Below, piece by piece: positions 45,449 through 56,361 of a stretch of DNA of 64,000 bases (positions are counted from its first letter, which is position 1; every line of letters begins with the position of its first letter). Under the pieces are notes generated by a model. The model did no database searches. It worked only from the letters and a program-made list of their open reading frames with translations, and had not been told where the DNA came from. The stretch is from Galaxea fascicularis (taxonomy: Eukaryota; Cnidaria; Anthozoa; Scleractinia; Euphylliidae): NCBI GenBank assembly GCA_948470475.1, contig OX419346.1:21178917-21242916 (forward strand), written 5' to 3'. The translations under genes were made by a program, and so were the position numbers.

Positions 45449-45690
45449 CTGGGCCCGGTTGTTTGAAAGCCGATTAACATAATCCAGGATTAGCGTAAAC
45501 TTTGGTTGCAGTTTTCAACTATTGAATGAAAGTTGTTTTCGCTGCTTTTTGTTTTTCAGGATTGACTTCCCCTAATCTAAAATTTTGCAGAATATCGGCA
45601 TTGAACAACATTTGGGGACAGAGAAATAAGCTCCTTGATTAACTTTTAATCTTGGATTAGCCTTAATCAGCTTTCGAACAACCAGCCCAG
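45449..45690. mobile_element. MITE with CTGGGC...GTTGTTTGAAAGC ends
   Basis: The left end CTGGGCCCGGTTGTTTGAAA and the right end TTTCGAACAACCAGCCCAG are inverted repeats that extend inward over GCCGATTAA / TTAATCAGC. It lies 200 bases downstream of the gene C stop, probably within or near its 3' UTR. Confidence 0.75.
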
Positions 45691-47190
45691 GGTAATAACC
45701 TCTTAATGGTTTATATAAGAATGGCACTGTAACTCAACTGATGCCTACCATCTAATTGTACATAACAGTGATGGCAAAATTCTTGTCCACTGTCATTTGG
45801 GCAACAAGAATTCAACCATAAACTTGTAATTTTACTTTATATTGGCTAGACATCTGAGCTATCTTTGGAGAAAAAGTCTCCCTAAATATAAATAAAAATA
45901 TATAATTATTGTATGGAAGCAATTAATGCAATAAGCCAGATTGGCTTTACAGTTTTAAAAGTCCCAAAATTTCTTTAGCCAAAAGTTTATATCTTGCATT
46001 TATATCTTTTGGTTTGTGATTGTGATAAGCACAAAATTCACACAATCACTTTGCTTTTTTTTGATTTTCATACTCTGTATTCTATATCGCTTTTGTAAAA
46101 ATTGCAGAAAACAACAATTTATTTCAGCTGCAAGTACCAGATAATGATGTTCAAATTTTAATCTTACATTGACTTTTGTAGACGTTTTGTAGAGATACCT
46201 ATTTTTAGTTTTCAGCTATGTCTTTCTCTGAGTTTGTCAATTCAAGGCTAAAGCATGCATTTTTAACTCCTCTCGTAAAAAGAAACAAAGGAACATAACA
46301 CGCACAAAATCAAAATGTATCTAAAGAGTATTGGCAAAAACGGACTAACAAGTTATTTATACAGACTGCATTGCATATTAGTCCTATAAATAGAGTTTGA
46401 GTGATACTCTTGGACCATGAATAAACTCCAGCAGGTAATGATATCATGCGTAGTGGTGTCACGCAATGCCAACTGTGTCACACAATGCAATATGTAACAT
46501 AATTTGTTATTGCAAGGTGTTTTCTTTACAATTACTCCCAAAAGGCCAAGTAAAGGCAAGATTTTCGCAGAGCCAACCCCATTAATTATACTTGCATTTT
46601 GTGACTCAAACTTTATTCGTTTTTGGAACCTGGTTAATATGACAGTCATGCATGTATAATTAACGTATGTAGCCGTGCAGAAATCTTACCCGAAGTAAAT
46701 GCAGGTGAATATTTACCTTGCCTTCTGAAGGCATGACTGTGCCAGCAAAACTTGAAAGATACTGAAAAGAACTAAAGCAATTATATACACTTTTGTCATG
46801 CAACACAACACACAAATTCCCAAATTCAAGCGAAATTTGTTTGGCGACAAATTAAAATTCTTAAAGAGAGAAGATATATACGTTGTAAGGTACCTTTAAT
46901 AGGATGTTCCTGACAGGACCTGACAGCATTAGTGTTGATAGGAACCATTTGATTCCTGAAACCTTTCTTCACAAAATCTCAGTATTTAAGTTTTTCCTTC
47001 CAAACGAACGTTCAATCATTTAGCTTCATTGCCAGTGTTCGGGTTATCCTTCTGTTGGATCAAGATGCAAAAAACAGAGTTCAACATGATAATCTTTACA
47101 AACTGTCCGCCATCTTAGTTGCCAACGAAACACGTGATTTAGCTTAGTAGCCGCGCCTTGAAGTGCTTTTAAAGGTCACATTCACGTCCA

Positions 47191-47425
47191 GGGGGCCGTT
47201 TCTCGAAGCTCCCGGTAATTACCGGGCCCTTAAAGCAGTTTTGTTTTCCATTCCAGATGGAAGTTTCAAAAATTTTGAAAATTATATAGTAAAGTTATCA
47301 GCTAAAGAAACAAAATGAACTTTATTAGAGGTCAGAATACACCCTACTTTTATTGAGATTTGGAGTTTAAAGATTTGGTTTGTGGGCCCGTTAAGTTACC
47401 GGGACTTTCGAGAAACGGGCCCCAG
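47191..47425. mobile_element. TIR element, GGGGGCCGTTTCTCGAA ends
   Basis: The left end GGGGGCCGTTTCTCGAAGCT CCCGGTAA and the right end TTACCGGGACTTTCGAGAAA CGGGCCCC are inverted repeats of about 30 bases with few mismatches. No ORF. Confidence 0.75.
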
Positions 47426-47454
47426 GTCACCGTGCTTAGTTCCTAGCCCTAAAG

Positions 47455-47600
47455 TGTGATCATTTAAATGACAGCTACTGAGAAGTACTTTCCTGGGGTG
47501 GCGTTTATTATGCTGCACGCACAAGGTGGTTCTAATATAACTTTTGAGTCTGCGGATGAAATCCTAATTGAACAGTACCTTTCTGTACTGCTGCTCATTG
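47455..47600 (+). repeat. dispersed unit of the 105-bp satellite
   Basis: AGTGTGATCATTTAAATGAC, CAGCTACTGAGAAGTACTTT, CTTTTGAGTCTGCGGATGAA: a diverged single unit of the array at 38872-39220. Confidence 0.7.
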
Positions 47601-47624
47601 GGATCTTACATGTTGGTTCCCGGA

Positions 47625-48036
47625 GGAATGTGCGGGGAGAGGGGGTACTTCTCCGAATTGTTGGTAGGGGTGTGGCGCCCGGTTATCCAAAGAGTTACTC
47701 TATTTAAGGCCAAAACATTCCATTTTCGACACCCGTTTTCAGACCTGACGTTGCGGTTACAAATTTTCCTAACGCTTTGTTGTAGCGTTATTAAGCTTCG
47801 CATCAATTATGGGTGCACAAGCCAAAACTTGGCAAAATTCAACTTGAATATATTTCGGTTACTTTTCTTTCGGTAATATTCATTTGTTAAAAAGAGAAAT
47901 TCATTTATACGCTCTCGCGGTTTAATTTCCCCAACAACCATGCCCGTTTTCAGACCAAAGCCCCTTGAAAACCATACCCTTTGGGGCGGTACATACCTAT
48001 ATAGCTTATATTAGGGGAGTGCTCCCCGGGGGGTTG
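47625..48036. mobile_element. interspersed repeat with GGGGTACT-like ends
   Basis: Begins GGGGAGAGGGGGTACTTCTC and ends with GGGGAGTGCTCCCCGGGG. Inside are CACCCGTTTTCAGACCTGAC, CATGCCCGTTTTCAGACC and CCTTTGGGGCGGTACATACC, which I recall as hallmarks of a repeat common in coral genomes. Confidence 0.55.
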
Positions 48037-49684
48037 GTTCTACTGATCGTTTGGGTTAGCTTGACTATTTGCGGTCGTTTTATTTTGGGGAGGTAAACAG
48101 GGTTTTCCGGTCATTTTAATGACAGTTGGATGAAGAAATGAAGATGGACACATTCGCTGTCTCGAACTTTCTCCGGACCACATGTGTTTTGTTGTCTTTT
48201 ATTGCCCTATTCTGGGCGTTTTAAGTTTTGGTGCAGATTAAAGTAGCACCTCTCTGGATCTACTTAACAATCTGGCCTCACTCCTACTTCTCTGTACTAT
48301 CCTTGACTCCACTCCAAGCCACCCCTTAGGGTATACTTTTTCTCTAGTATGCTGTACAAATTGGTGAGATCACAGGCGAAATCTAAAGTAACTGTTAATA
48401 CTGAGCAGTGATTTTCCCGTGAGAGAGTCATCCACTCCAAATGAAGGTCGGAAAGGGAAATCGATTGCGGAAGTTGCCAACATGTCTTCGTATTCAGAGT
48501 CTATCAATTGATGAAACAAGATCTCTCGTGTCGACTTGTAACACGAATAAGGATAGCTGGTCCTTTTATGGCTGTGTCCATGATGTAGCTGTAATGGCAT
48601 TATCGGGATTTATAGGCGTGACGTTTGAGACAAAACAGCGGTTGAAAAACATCCCATTGATGATTGACCAAATAACGTGATCATGTCAAAACATTGTCTC
48701 AGAGAGTTATGGTCTTGCACGTAAACCCAGTTTTTGATGAAGTACGTTATAGAACAACCCTTGATAGCCTCGGTCGAGTTGTTGTCCAGCAAACACCGTC
48801 GTCCGGAAATCATAGAGGATATTGCTTCGATCTGGTGGGTATTTCAAGGTAAGGAGTAAATCAAGCGGCTACGCTGAAAAAATTTCTTTTGTTTAATTTA
48901 ACACACTTTGGGTGCTTTAAAACTCACGCAATGTTCCTTAGCAAATATTGGCGGATGGGTGAGTTTTTCGAAGCTGGTCGATTCAGTCTTCTAAATGTTT
49001 TCACGCGTTTTACAAGTATTAGAAACGCAAACTTGTACTGCATTTGATTCTGTCGATTTCCGTCTCACAATAAAAGCGCTTGCACTCTTCAGGCCGGAAC
49101 AAACCTCGCATTTCCCCTACCGCACTGTATGCTCTTTCGTGTACGAGTTCAAGATCCATATGTTTTAACAAGAAAAGAATATATATTTTGCTGTAGCGTT
49201 ACTGAGCAAAGTCTGGTTCAATGCGCTCAGATGTCGGCCCTTTAACATTACTTACTCGACTTTTTGGCCTCGGTTAATGTTACCACAGTTACTTTATAAA
49301 CTGACCGCATTGTCGATGGCGTGTGTTTAAAAAGGTTGCGCAGCAGGTTTCGACGGCAGAAACTCCTTTGGGTAATTTTTTCACTTTTCTCGATTTAATT
49401 ATATTGTCTCAGACAGAGATTTCCCGCTCAGAGGCGATTGATCTCCATTTTAGACACTTTGTAAACAAAGTGATGGAGATGGCGTGTTGAGTGTACTTAC
49501 ATATGAATTTCTCTTTCTTCATTACCAGATTGAATTTCTATTCTCCATTAATCATTTCTATGTCAAAAATCAGCAATTACCTCTGTCCTTATGACAGGGT
49601 TGCGAAAAAAAAGGAGAAAGGACTGTCTTAAGGTCTCCTTATTTCCATATTCCTTAACTGCCATTGTTGGGTTTAACTCAAGTT

Positions 49685-49790
49685 TTAGTCATAGCTTTTG
49701 AGTCTGTGGATGAAATCTAATAGTATGATCATTCAAATGGAAGCCACAGTGAGCAGTTGTCTCCAACTGCGGGGTGCTTATTGTTTGTCC
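49685..49790 (+). repeat. dispersed unit of the 105-bp satellite
   Basis: CTTTTGAGTCTGTGGATGAA, then GATCATTCAAATGGAAGCCA and CAGTGAGCAGTTG match the satellite order with part of the unit missing. Confidence 0.65.
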
Positions 49791-51169
49791 GTAGTTAAAA
49801 AAAATAGAGAAATTATTTTGGATGATACGGATGTCGGCGCAGCCATTATTTCCTCACAAACGTGAATGCTTTGAAGATTCGATTGAATCCAATGAACTTT
49901 CCCAATATTTTCTTGAAGCTTAGAAAATCAAAACGAGGTGATGCGTGCTGAGGTTTGTAATTTGCCGATGTTTACAATGACGTCATCTTTGACTGCTGAA
50001 GGTGAATAAGGCAAACGACAATGAGCAATGCTGATGATATTTTGTGTAATGAGAAACGAAAAAGTTGTATGTGTGGAAAAGAAAAGTTAAAATAAGGTTG
50101 TTTGGGGTCAACATAAGTTTTATTTGCTTTCGTGTTTCTTTAATTTAAAAACTAGCTTGCCTCATAAGGATCGGACTTTATCAATTGAGAAGGTTAAGGA
50201 ATTATCCTAAAGCTGAGCCTGAGAGAAAGATAAAGAAATAAAGTTTGTAATGCAAAGAAGCCAAGGATTTCCGCTAATATGAAAAGCTGTGAAATGTGAA
50301 CAAAGATCACCTGATCATATGTGACATAGCTTTGCTTAGTGTTTGGACACTTGAATTGTAGTACTTTTAATTCACATTTAACACCCAGTCTCGGCTAAAA
50401 CCTGTAGTAAGTTTATCGTTATCACGTACCCGGCAGCAATTTTGTGGTGCACGAAAACACGTCAGGTTTGGTAGTCTTCCCGGGTTCTACGTACTACAAC
50501 TCCAGACTGGAATATTTCGGGGAAACGTTTCTTTTTACATAAACTGTCCGATAACCTTGCCGGATATTGATAAGGATTCAACGTTGAAGAATCCCATTTA
50601 TTTTACGTATTATTGTAAACTTATGGGTGGATTATGACAGGCCGGATGTGAAAATCGAAACTTGAGGATGTGTACGCCATCTAAACTGATTTAATGGCTT
50701 GTAATTATTGGTTATGGTTTATCTGTATGAATCAAAGATATGTCGTTATTAAAATACATTAAATTCAATTAACATCATTTAATCAGAGAGTCAACTCCAC
50801 TGGTTTGTAAAATTGCGAAACAGCATGGGATAAAAATTCCTTCATCCACATTGAATTGATAGAGCATTTTGCTACCTACTTGCCAACACGATGACAATAT
50901 TAACATGCACCTGCAAATCACAGAACCTTTGTTTTTTTTAGGGGGGAGGGAAGTGTTGTGCTGTACGTGATATCACATCAATTGTATTGGAACCTCATAT
51001 CAGTGTCACTGTTTTGTCTTCATGGCGCCGAAAACACAAATCAGGCTGAAATTCGTATAATTACTTATATAACCATTTCAGTGCAAACGAAAAACGTGTT
51101 GGAAAACGCTGGATACTAAAGCAAAACACAGTTTTGGACATTCTTGTGAGTCGTCATGTGAATAGTCAC

Positions 51170-51262
51170 AGACTCAAAAGTTAGAAACACCTTGTACAGG
51201 ATGATATAAACAGCACCACGGGAGAGTACTGTTCAGTAGCTTTCATGTGAATGACAGTTACT
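51170..51262 (-). repeat. dispersed, inverted unit of the 105-bp satellite
   Basis: Minus strand reads AGCTACTGAACAGTACTCTC, GGTGCTGTTTATATCATCC and GTTTCTAACTTTTGAGTC, the satellite unit in opposite orientation. Confidence 0.65.
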
Positions 51263-51467
51263 TGGCCGACTTGAAAAGTATAATACATATAAACAGCAAC
51301 ATAAAAAGCTGTTATCAACAATAGATTCCAAACTTTACTCTATCCATCTATGACGCATACCTCCCCTCGTTTTCTTAAGTGTAATATGAATTGACTTGTT
51401 GTGTATAATGGATGGTAAAACTCTTAAAGCTGCTCTCTGACGTCTTATCAACAAAAGCCCTTCACAG

Positions 51468-51749
51468 ATGTCCAATCCGATACGACATCCACCAAGAATC
51501 ACAGATCAGATTAAATCTAGAGTGCGATTTGAAGTGGATTTTGTCAGATCGGCAAGGATCCAATGTTTTGAGTTGGTCATTGAACATCCAGATAGCGTCT
51601 ACCTCGGTGGTCGAATGAACATTCCAGTCAACGGAAACTTCGGTTATCACTCGATTGGTCTCCTTAATACGTTGGGCACCAATATCAACACGACAATTTT
51701 TTCCACTTCAGCAGTTGCTCGTACATTTTGCATGGTACCATTATTATAA
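51468..51749 (+). pseudogene. possible arrestin-domain-like fragment
   Basis: Open frame whose middle reads RIQCFELVIEHPDSVYLGG. This resembles the N-terminal strand of arrestin-domain-containing proteins, where a phenylalanine-rich strand precedes a P-x-x-V-Y-x-x-G motif. No clear continuation, acceptor or donor was found, and the rest of the frame shows no arrestin features. It could be a decayed exon or chance. Confidence 0.2.
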
Positions 51750-52100
51750 AAGACCATTTCTTTACATCAGTAGGTTTGATCGTCATTGATCAGTTTTAAA
51801 ATTCTCATGAGCTGCAACGGTTAATCAAATGGAGAATGTGAGGGGAAATTTGATGCTGGTTTAACATCTTTGCGGCTTAAGATAAAGGGTTAACTGAGGT
51901 TAAACTGTTGTGGGTCGATGAAAACCTTAATTAAAAGCCGTCCTTTTACTTTAGAAATTCCACCCAACAGTTTGAGATTGCTCAACTATTGTCCTTTAAC
52001 GGGTCATCACTAGTAATCGTTATGTTGTTACCTTAACAGTTGTATCAAACAAATGCTCAATCATTGGTGAACAAGTTATGAAGCAATTTTCACTCAATGC

Positions 52101-52138
52101 GTTACCATAGCAACACTATAATCTGTTGCTATAGTAAC
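52101..52138. promoter_or_regulatory. pair of RFX X-box-like sites
   Basis: GTTACCATAGCAAC (52101-52114) and GTTGCTATAGTAAC (52125-52138) both fit the X-box consensus GTHNYYATRRNAAC bound by RFX factors. They are separated by 10 bases and are near inverse complements, so they also form a hairpin. They lie 4.2 kb upstream of the Ig-superfamily gene. They could equally be part of a small repeat. Confidence 0.35.
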
Positions 52139-52140
52139 AT

Positions 52141-52207
52141 TTTATGCCATATCATCTCATAAATAAAAAATTAATTAATTAATTAATTAATTATGAGATG
52201 ACATAAA
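52141..52207. repeat. AT hairpin with TTAA tract
   Basis: CATCTCATAA and TTATGAGATG (with flanking TTTATG / CATAAA) pair around an (AATT)n tract of about 25 bases. Confidence 0.7.
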
Positions 52208-52548
52208 GGTTAATTCTAAAACTTTTCTCTCCTCGCATTATAAGATAATTAAGGCCCTACAGATCAGGGAAAGGTTTAAGAAACTTCGTTACACCGTTCT
52301 GTTCATAAACGTTTATATATACTTACTAAGTAAGCCGAATTTTTCTTCGTCTATCAAATTTACTACAGATCAACAGAATTGAATGCCTAGATTCCCATAT
52401 AATAACCAATGCACAATGCCTTCTGTAATACAAGAAAAAAGAGTAAGTGTTCTCGATTCGGACAGCTTTTTTTTTTTTATCTATATTTGGAATTACTTTG
52501 CATTGTAATAAAAACTGCCACTTGTTTTGTTATTATCATCATTAGTAT

Positions 52549-52622
52549 TATATATATGGGCATATATGGGCATATATAGGGGCATATATGGGCATATATG
52601 GGCATATATAGGGGCATATATG
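52549..52622. repeat. GGGCATATAT minisatellite
   Basis: Six units of GGGCATATAT or GGGGCATATATA in alternating 10- and 12-base forms. Confidence 0.85.
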
Positions 52623-55402
52623 ATGTCCCTTCAGCAAGTGAATAAATAATCTGGCGCGACCAAGTTACAGAATTAAAGTAGTTTTGTAAGCTTATAACTT
52701 TACAATAACGCTTTAATGTTAACAGATGATTACAGGAGTCCCACAAAGAAATGAAACATACTGTGTAAGCGATGATTTCAGCAACAAAAGGGAAAAGTCG
52801 GAGAAGCGGAAGTTTGAAGACCTTCATACCCAGCGGAAGTTGCTCAGACCTTGAATTTCCGATGTTTTGGACTTTGGTTTTCCGAGAATTGATGTTACGT
52901 TTACTTTTTGAGGGAAATTCGTTTGGGCATAAAATTTCAGTTTTTATCTCCGCTGGTGGATATTAGTTATATTCAGAACAAAAAGTTTAAACACTTGCTT
53001 GAAGGCTTGAAACCTGTGCTAAAAATATGGCCCCAGGAAGTGTAAGCGTAAGTGTAAGCGGGAAGTGTAAGTGTAAGTGTCAGCTCTCGTAAGTTAATTT
53101 CATTGGCAGGCATAGTGTAGCACCTCTATTGTTTTAGGGATAGGGTCCATTGTTTGTGTTGTTTGTTCTTTTGTTCCCCTGAAGAGTTGCAAGCCAATCT
53201 CGTGAGACCTTACGAGAGCTGCTACATGCCCGAAAAAATATCGAATCAGCTCAGGGAATGTTTCGAGTTAATGCTTTCGTGAGCTAATCCTCGTGATTCA
53301 GCGCTCACGTAAACAGCTGAGAATGGTAGTTAAGGTGACAAACACGCCCGCCAACTGGAAATTGTAAGCAGCACGGAAGCATAATTCTGTTTCGACATAA
53401 CGTCTCAAACGTCGCTCCGCTCATTTAGAAAAACTCTAAAAATTCAGAAGCCCTGCTACGTTCCTGAAATGCAAGGTAGGAGGAGCGTACATTCTTTAAT
53501 TTGTTCGAAAAAAAATCGCCTGCCAAAGAGGAAAATGAGTTGTTTATTCTATACGAATAAGCAATCCCATATTCATAAGTTGGAAAACGTTCGCGTGAAC
53601 GTCTCACCCAGAATTTAACTTTGCGTCCAGTCAAGTTCAATCCATTCATCACTTTGCTCTCTTGTACCGCGGCGTTTAATAAGCCGGAGCCAAAGGCATA
53701 ACTCGAAAAGTGTATACCTTATTCAAATTGTTTACACTTATTTTTCCTCTCTGTAAGAGAACAGGTAGGCTTAAAATTTCATGGCTTTTCAGACTTTTTT
53801 TCAGTGATGCATGCAAGGATATCATGTCTCCAATGGCTATTGACGTCAACTTGAAAAACACTTTTACCGAACCAATTCGGTGGCAGTGTTTCTAAATGTA
53901 ATTTAAAAAACAACATTAATTGCTATCTCCTGATAGTTACGTTTGATATCTATTGGTTCATTTATATTGATTAATGCAAACCTAAAAGTAAGTCGATGGC
54001 ATTGTTGATAGTAATAGTGAGAAAAGAGGACATTAATAGACATATGACCTGATATTAATTACGATTGGTATCTATCAGGGGCAAAATATCCACAGGCTTT
54101 CTTTCTTTCTCTTTTTTTTATTTTTATTTTTTATTTGGGGCGGTGGAAGGGGGATGGGGTGGGGGCTCAAAAGAGAACACCTGATCTTAGGTTAGAGTTC
54201 CACCAGATCTTGCTCTCTTTCTTCTGTAAAGCAAACAACTCCGGTCTCATTGTTCATACTTCGACAGGTCTCTTGGTGCGGGTTATCGTCGCTAGCTGAG
54301 GATACCACTTCTTCCGTTTTGTCAGAAAGGAAAGTAGTACACATCGGAAATCATGTTTGCAAACAACGAGTGCGGAATTAATTTCGTTTAATTCAGTGAA
54401 TGATCGCTGTTACTAGTAGCACGAAAGATTTTTCTGGCGAAAATTCTAGTTGCAGTTCGAAGGGAAGAAAATATGCAGTCATGTTTTAGCTATTTTCCTA
54501 CATTTAATATTTTATTATTTATATTTACGGCGGATGGAGAATCGTTGTCGAAATCCGAAACTGGAAATAGGTCAATGAAATAAATAAATATAAAATCACA
54601 TACGAAAACTTGTCTGGAAACATTTATGAGAAGGCATGTGCCTCTTTACGAGCTTTTATCTTTACAATGTAACTCATAATGCTGATTGGCAATTTTTTTT
54701 TGAAAGCCAAAACTATTTGACTTAAAAATGGTAAGGGCAACCGCGAGCACTTTTTGAGAGGAATAAATATTTTATTTGACATAAAATTTGCATTTTGGAA
54801 CCAGACCAAAACAGGCCAGACGACCAAATCAGACACTTAAATGATGGCGTGATCGGAGGTACAAACAGCTGTGAGCAAATGTTGTAGCACAACAAACTGA
54901 ACATAAATTTAGCGCGATCGGCTGGGCTGATTTTATCTTCAACCTTTTGAATGGGAAACAGTGACTTACACTCGTAAACGAGGACAACACAATCGAGGTA
55001 CGTCAAACTTAACAAACTCAATCCTTATAGAACACGAATTAAGCTTCGCGAGTGGCAATATTGCACAGCATAAAAGTAGTTTAAACCCGGGGGGACGATA
55101 TCAAAAGTCTGGTTGAAAGTACGCAGAGTATTTAGAAATAGTTTATAACTTCGAATGTCGTTTCCGCAACATGCGCGGAAGTCATGATCAGAGTTCAAAG
55201 TTCTACCTTGTAAACAGCATCATGAGAAAGTAATGCATAACAACTGTTATGCGAGTGACCGTACTTCATGATAAGTGAACAACCTACAGTTCATAATTAA
55301 AAGAAGAGATAAGAAAGCACTGCTCAGCTTTCGTTTGAATAGCCAGGGTTTGTTGGTCAATTTACTTCCTAAAATGGGCTGTTCGCACTTAGTATTTTCG
55401 AC

Positions 55403-55431
55403 CGATCGATCGATCGATCGATCGATCGATC
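55403..55431. repeat. (CGAT)n microsatellite
   Basis: Seven uninterrupted CGAT units. Confidence 0.95.
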
Positions 55432-56361
55432 CAATTGAATGACTTCAGATTGAGATCTTACTCTTCGATGTGAACGGCTCCAATCTTAATCTCAGTCTTG
55501 GTCTCGTAACATACTAATCTGTAAGATCAACCACAGCAAGTGGCACATGGCGGCTCACATTTCAGAAAAAAGGAGAAAAAGTTTGTTTGGCAAAAAAACG
55601 AAATTTGAATGTAAAGGTTTTATATTTTTCTTTCCTGTTTTCTTTTTTGTTTTTGCATTCGCGATTAAAATCCAACAGCTGATGAATCACAGACAAATTC
55701 AAGGAAAAATATTTACATGTTGAAATTCAGGTTTTACTTAGTTTGCTAAATTATTAATGTACTTTTGTCTTTTTGTTGGAGATTATGAGATAGCTCTTCA
55801 AAAGCGCTAAAACTTGTATAACTCAACTAAACAATGTTTTTGTCACACTTTTAAAGTGATTTTCGACTTAGACAACGTAACAACTAATGATATACCCAGC
55901 TTTAAATTGGCGAATTTGAGTGCATATAAGGTTTAAAGCTTTTACTGTATGATGTCGACCCAAACGACGCATCCCCTTTAAAAAAAGGTCGTATTTTCTG
56001 TTTCCTGTCAGTAAGAAAATACCCTTTTTACACGAAAAATACAGGAAATGCCTTACCTTTTCCACTGTTTTCCCTAGAGTTTACTCCAGTATCATCATAC
56101 ACTAACTTCTACCTTCTAAATGAAAGTGCATAACTTGTATTCTGTATCAGGCGCAAATTAACAAACTAAGGTGAATCGGGAGTGGCTAAAGCGACGTAAG
56201 TCGTTGCATCTCTGAATAAATGCTTTATAGTGCCTGAATAAGGCCTAGATCTAATGCCGTATATTGCTTATTTAATTTGTAATTGATTGTTCAATGAAAT
56301 ATTTAAAGCACCTGACCTTTATTTAAAGTAAAAGGAGCTTTTAATTTTTCTTTAATACCAG

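Larger units (their letters stand above)
48037..56361. other. long gene-poor region upstream of the Ig-superfamily gene
   Basis: No exon with matching splice signals and a recognisable product was found. It holds two satellite fragments, an unconvincing arrestin-like frame, X-box-like sites, an AT hairpin and short tandem repeats, listed separately. A G/A-rich stretch near 54130-54170 and an AGTGTAAG-like run near 53038-53085 were also seen. Confidence 0.5.
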
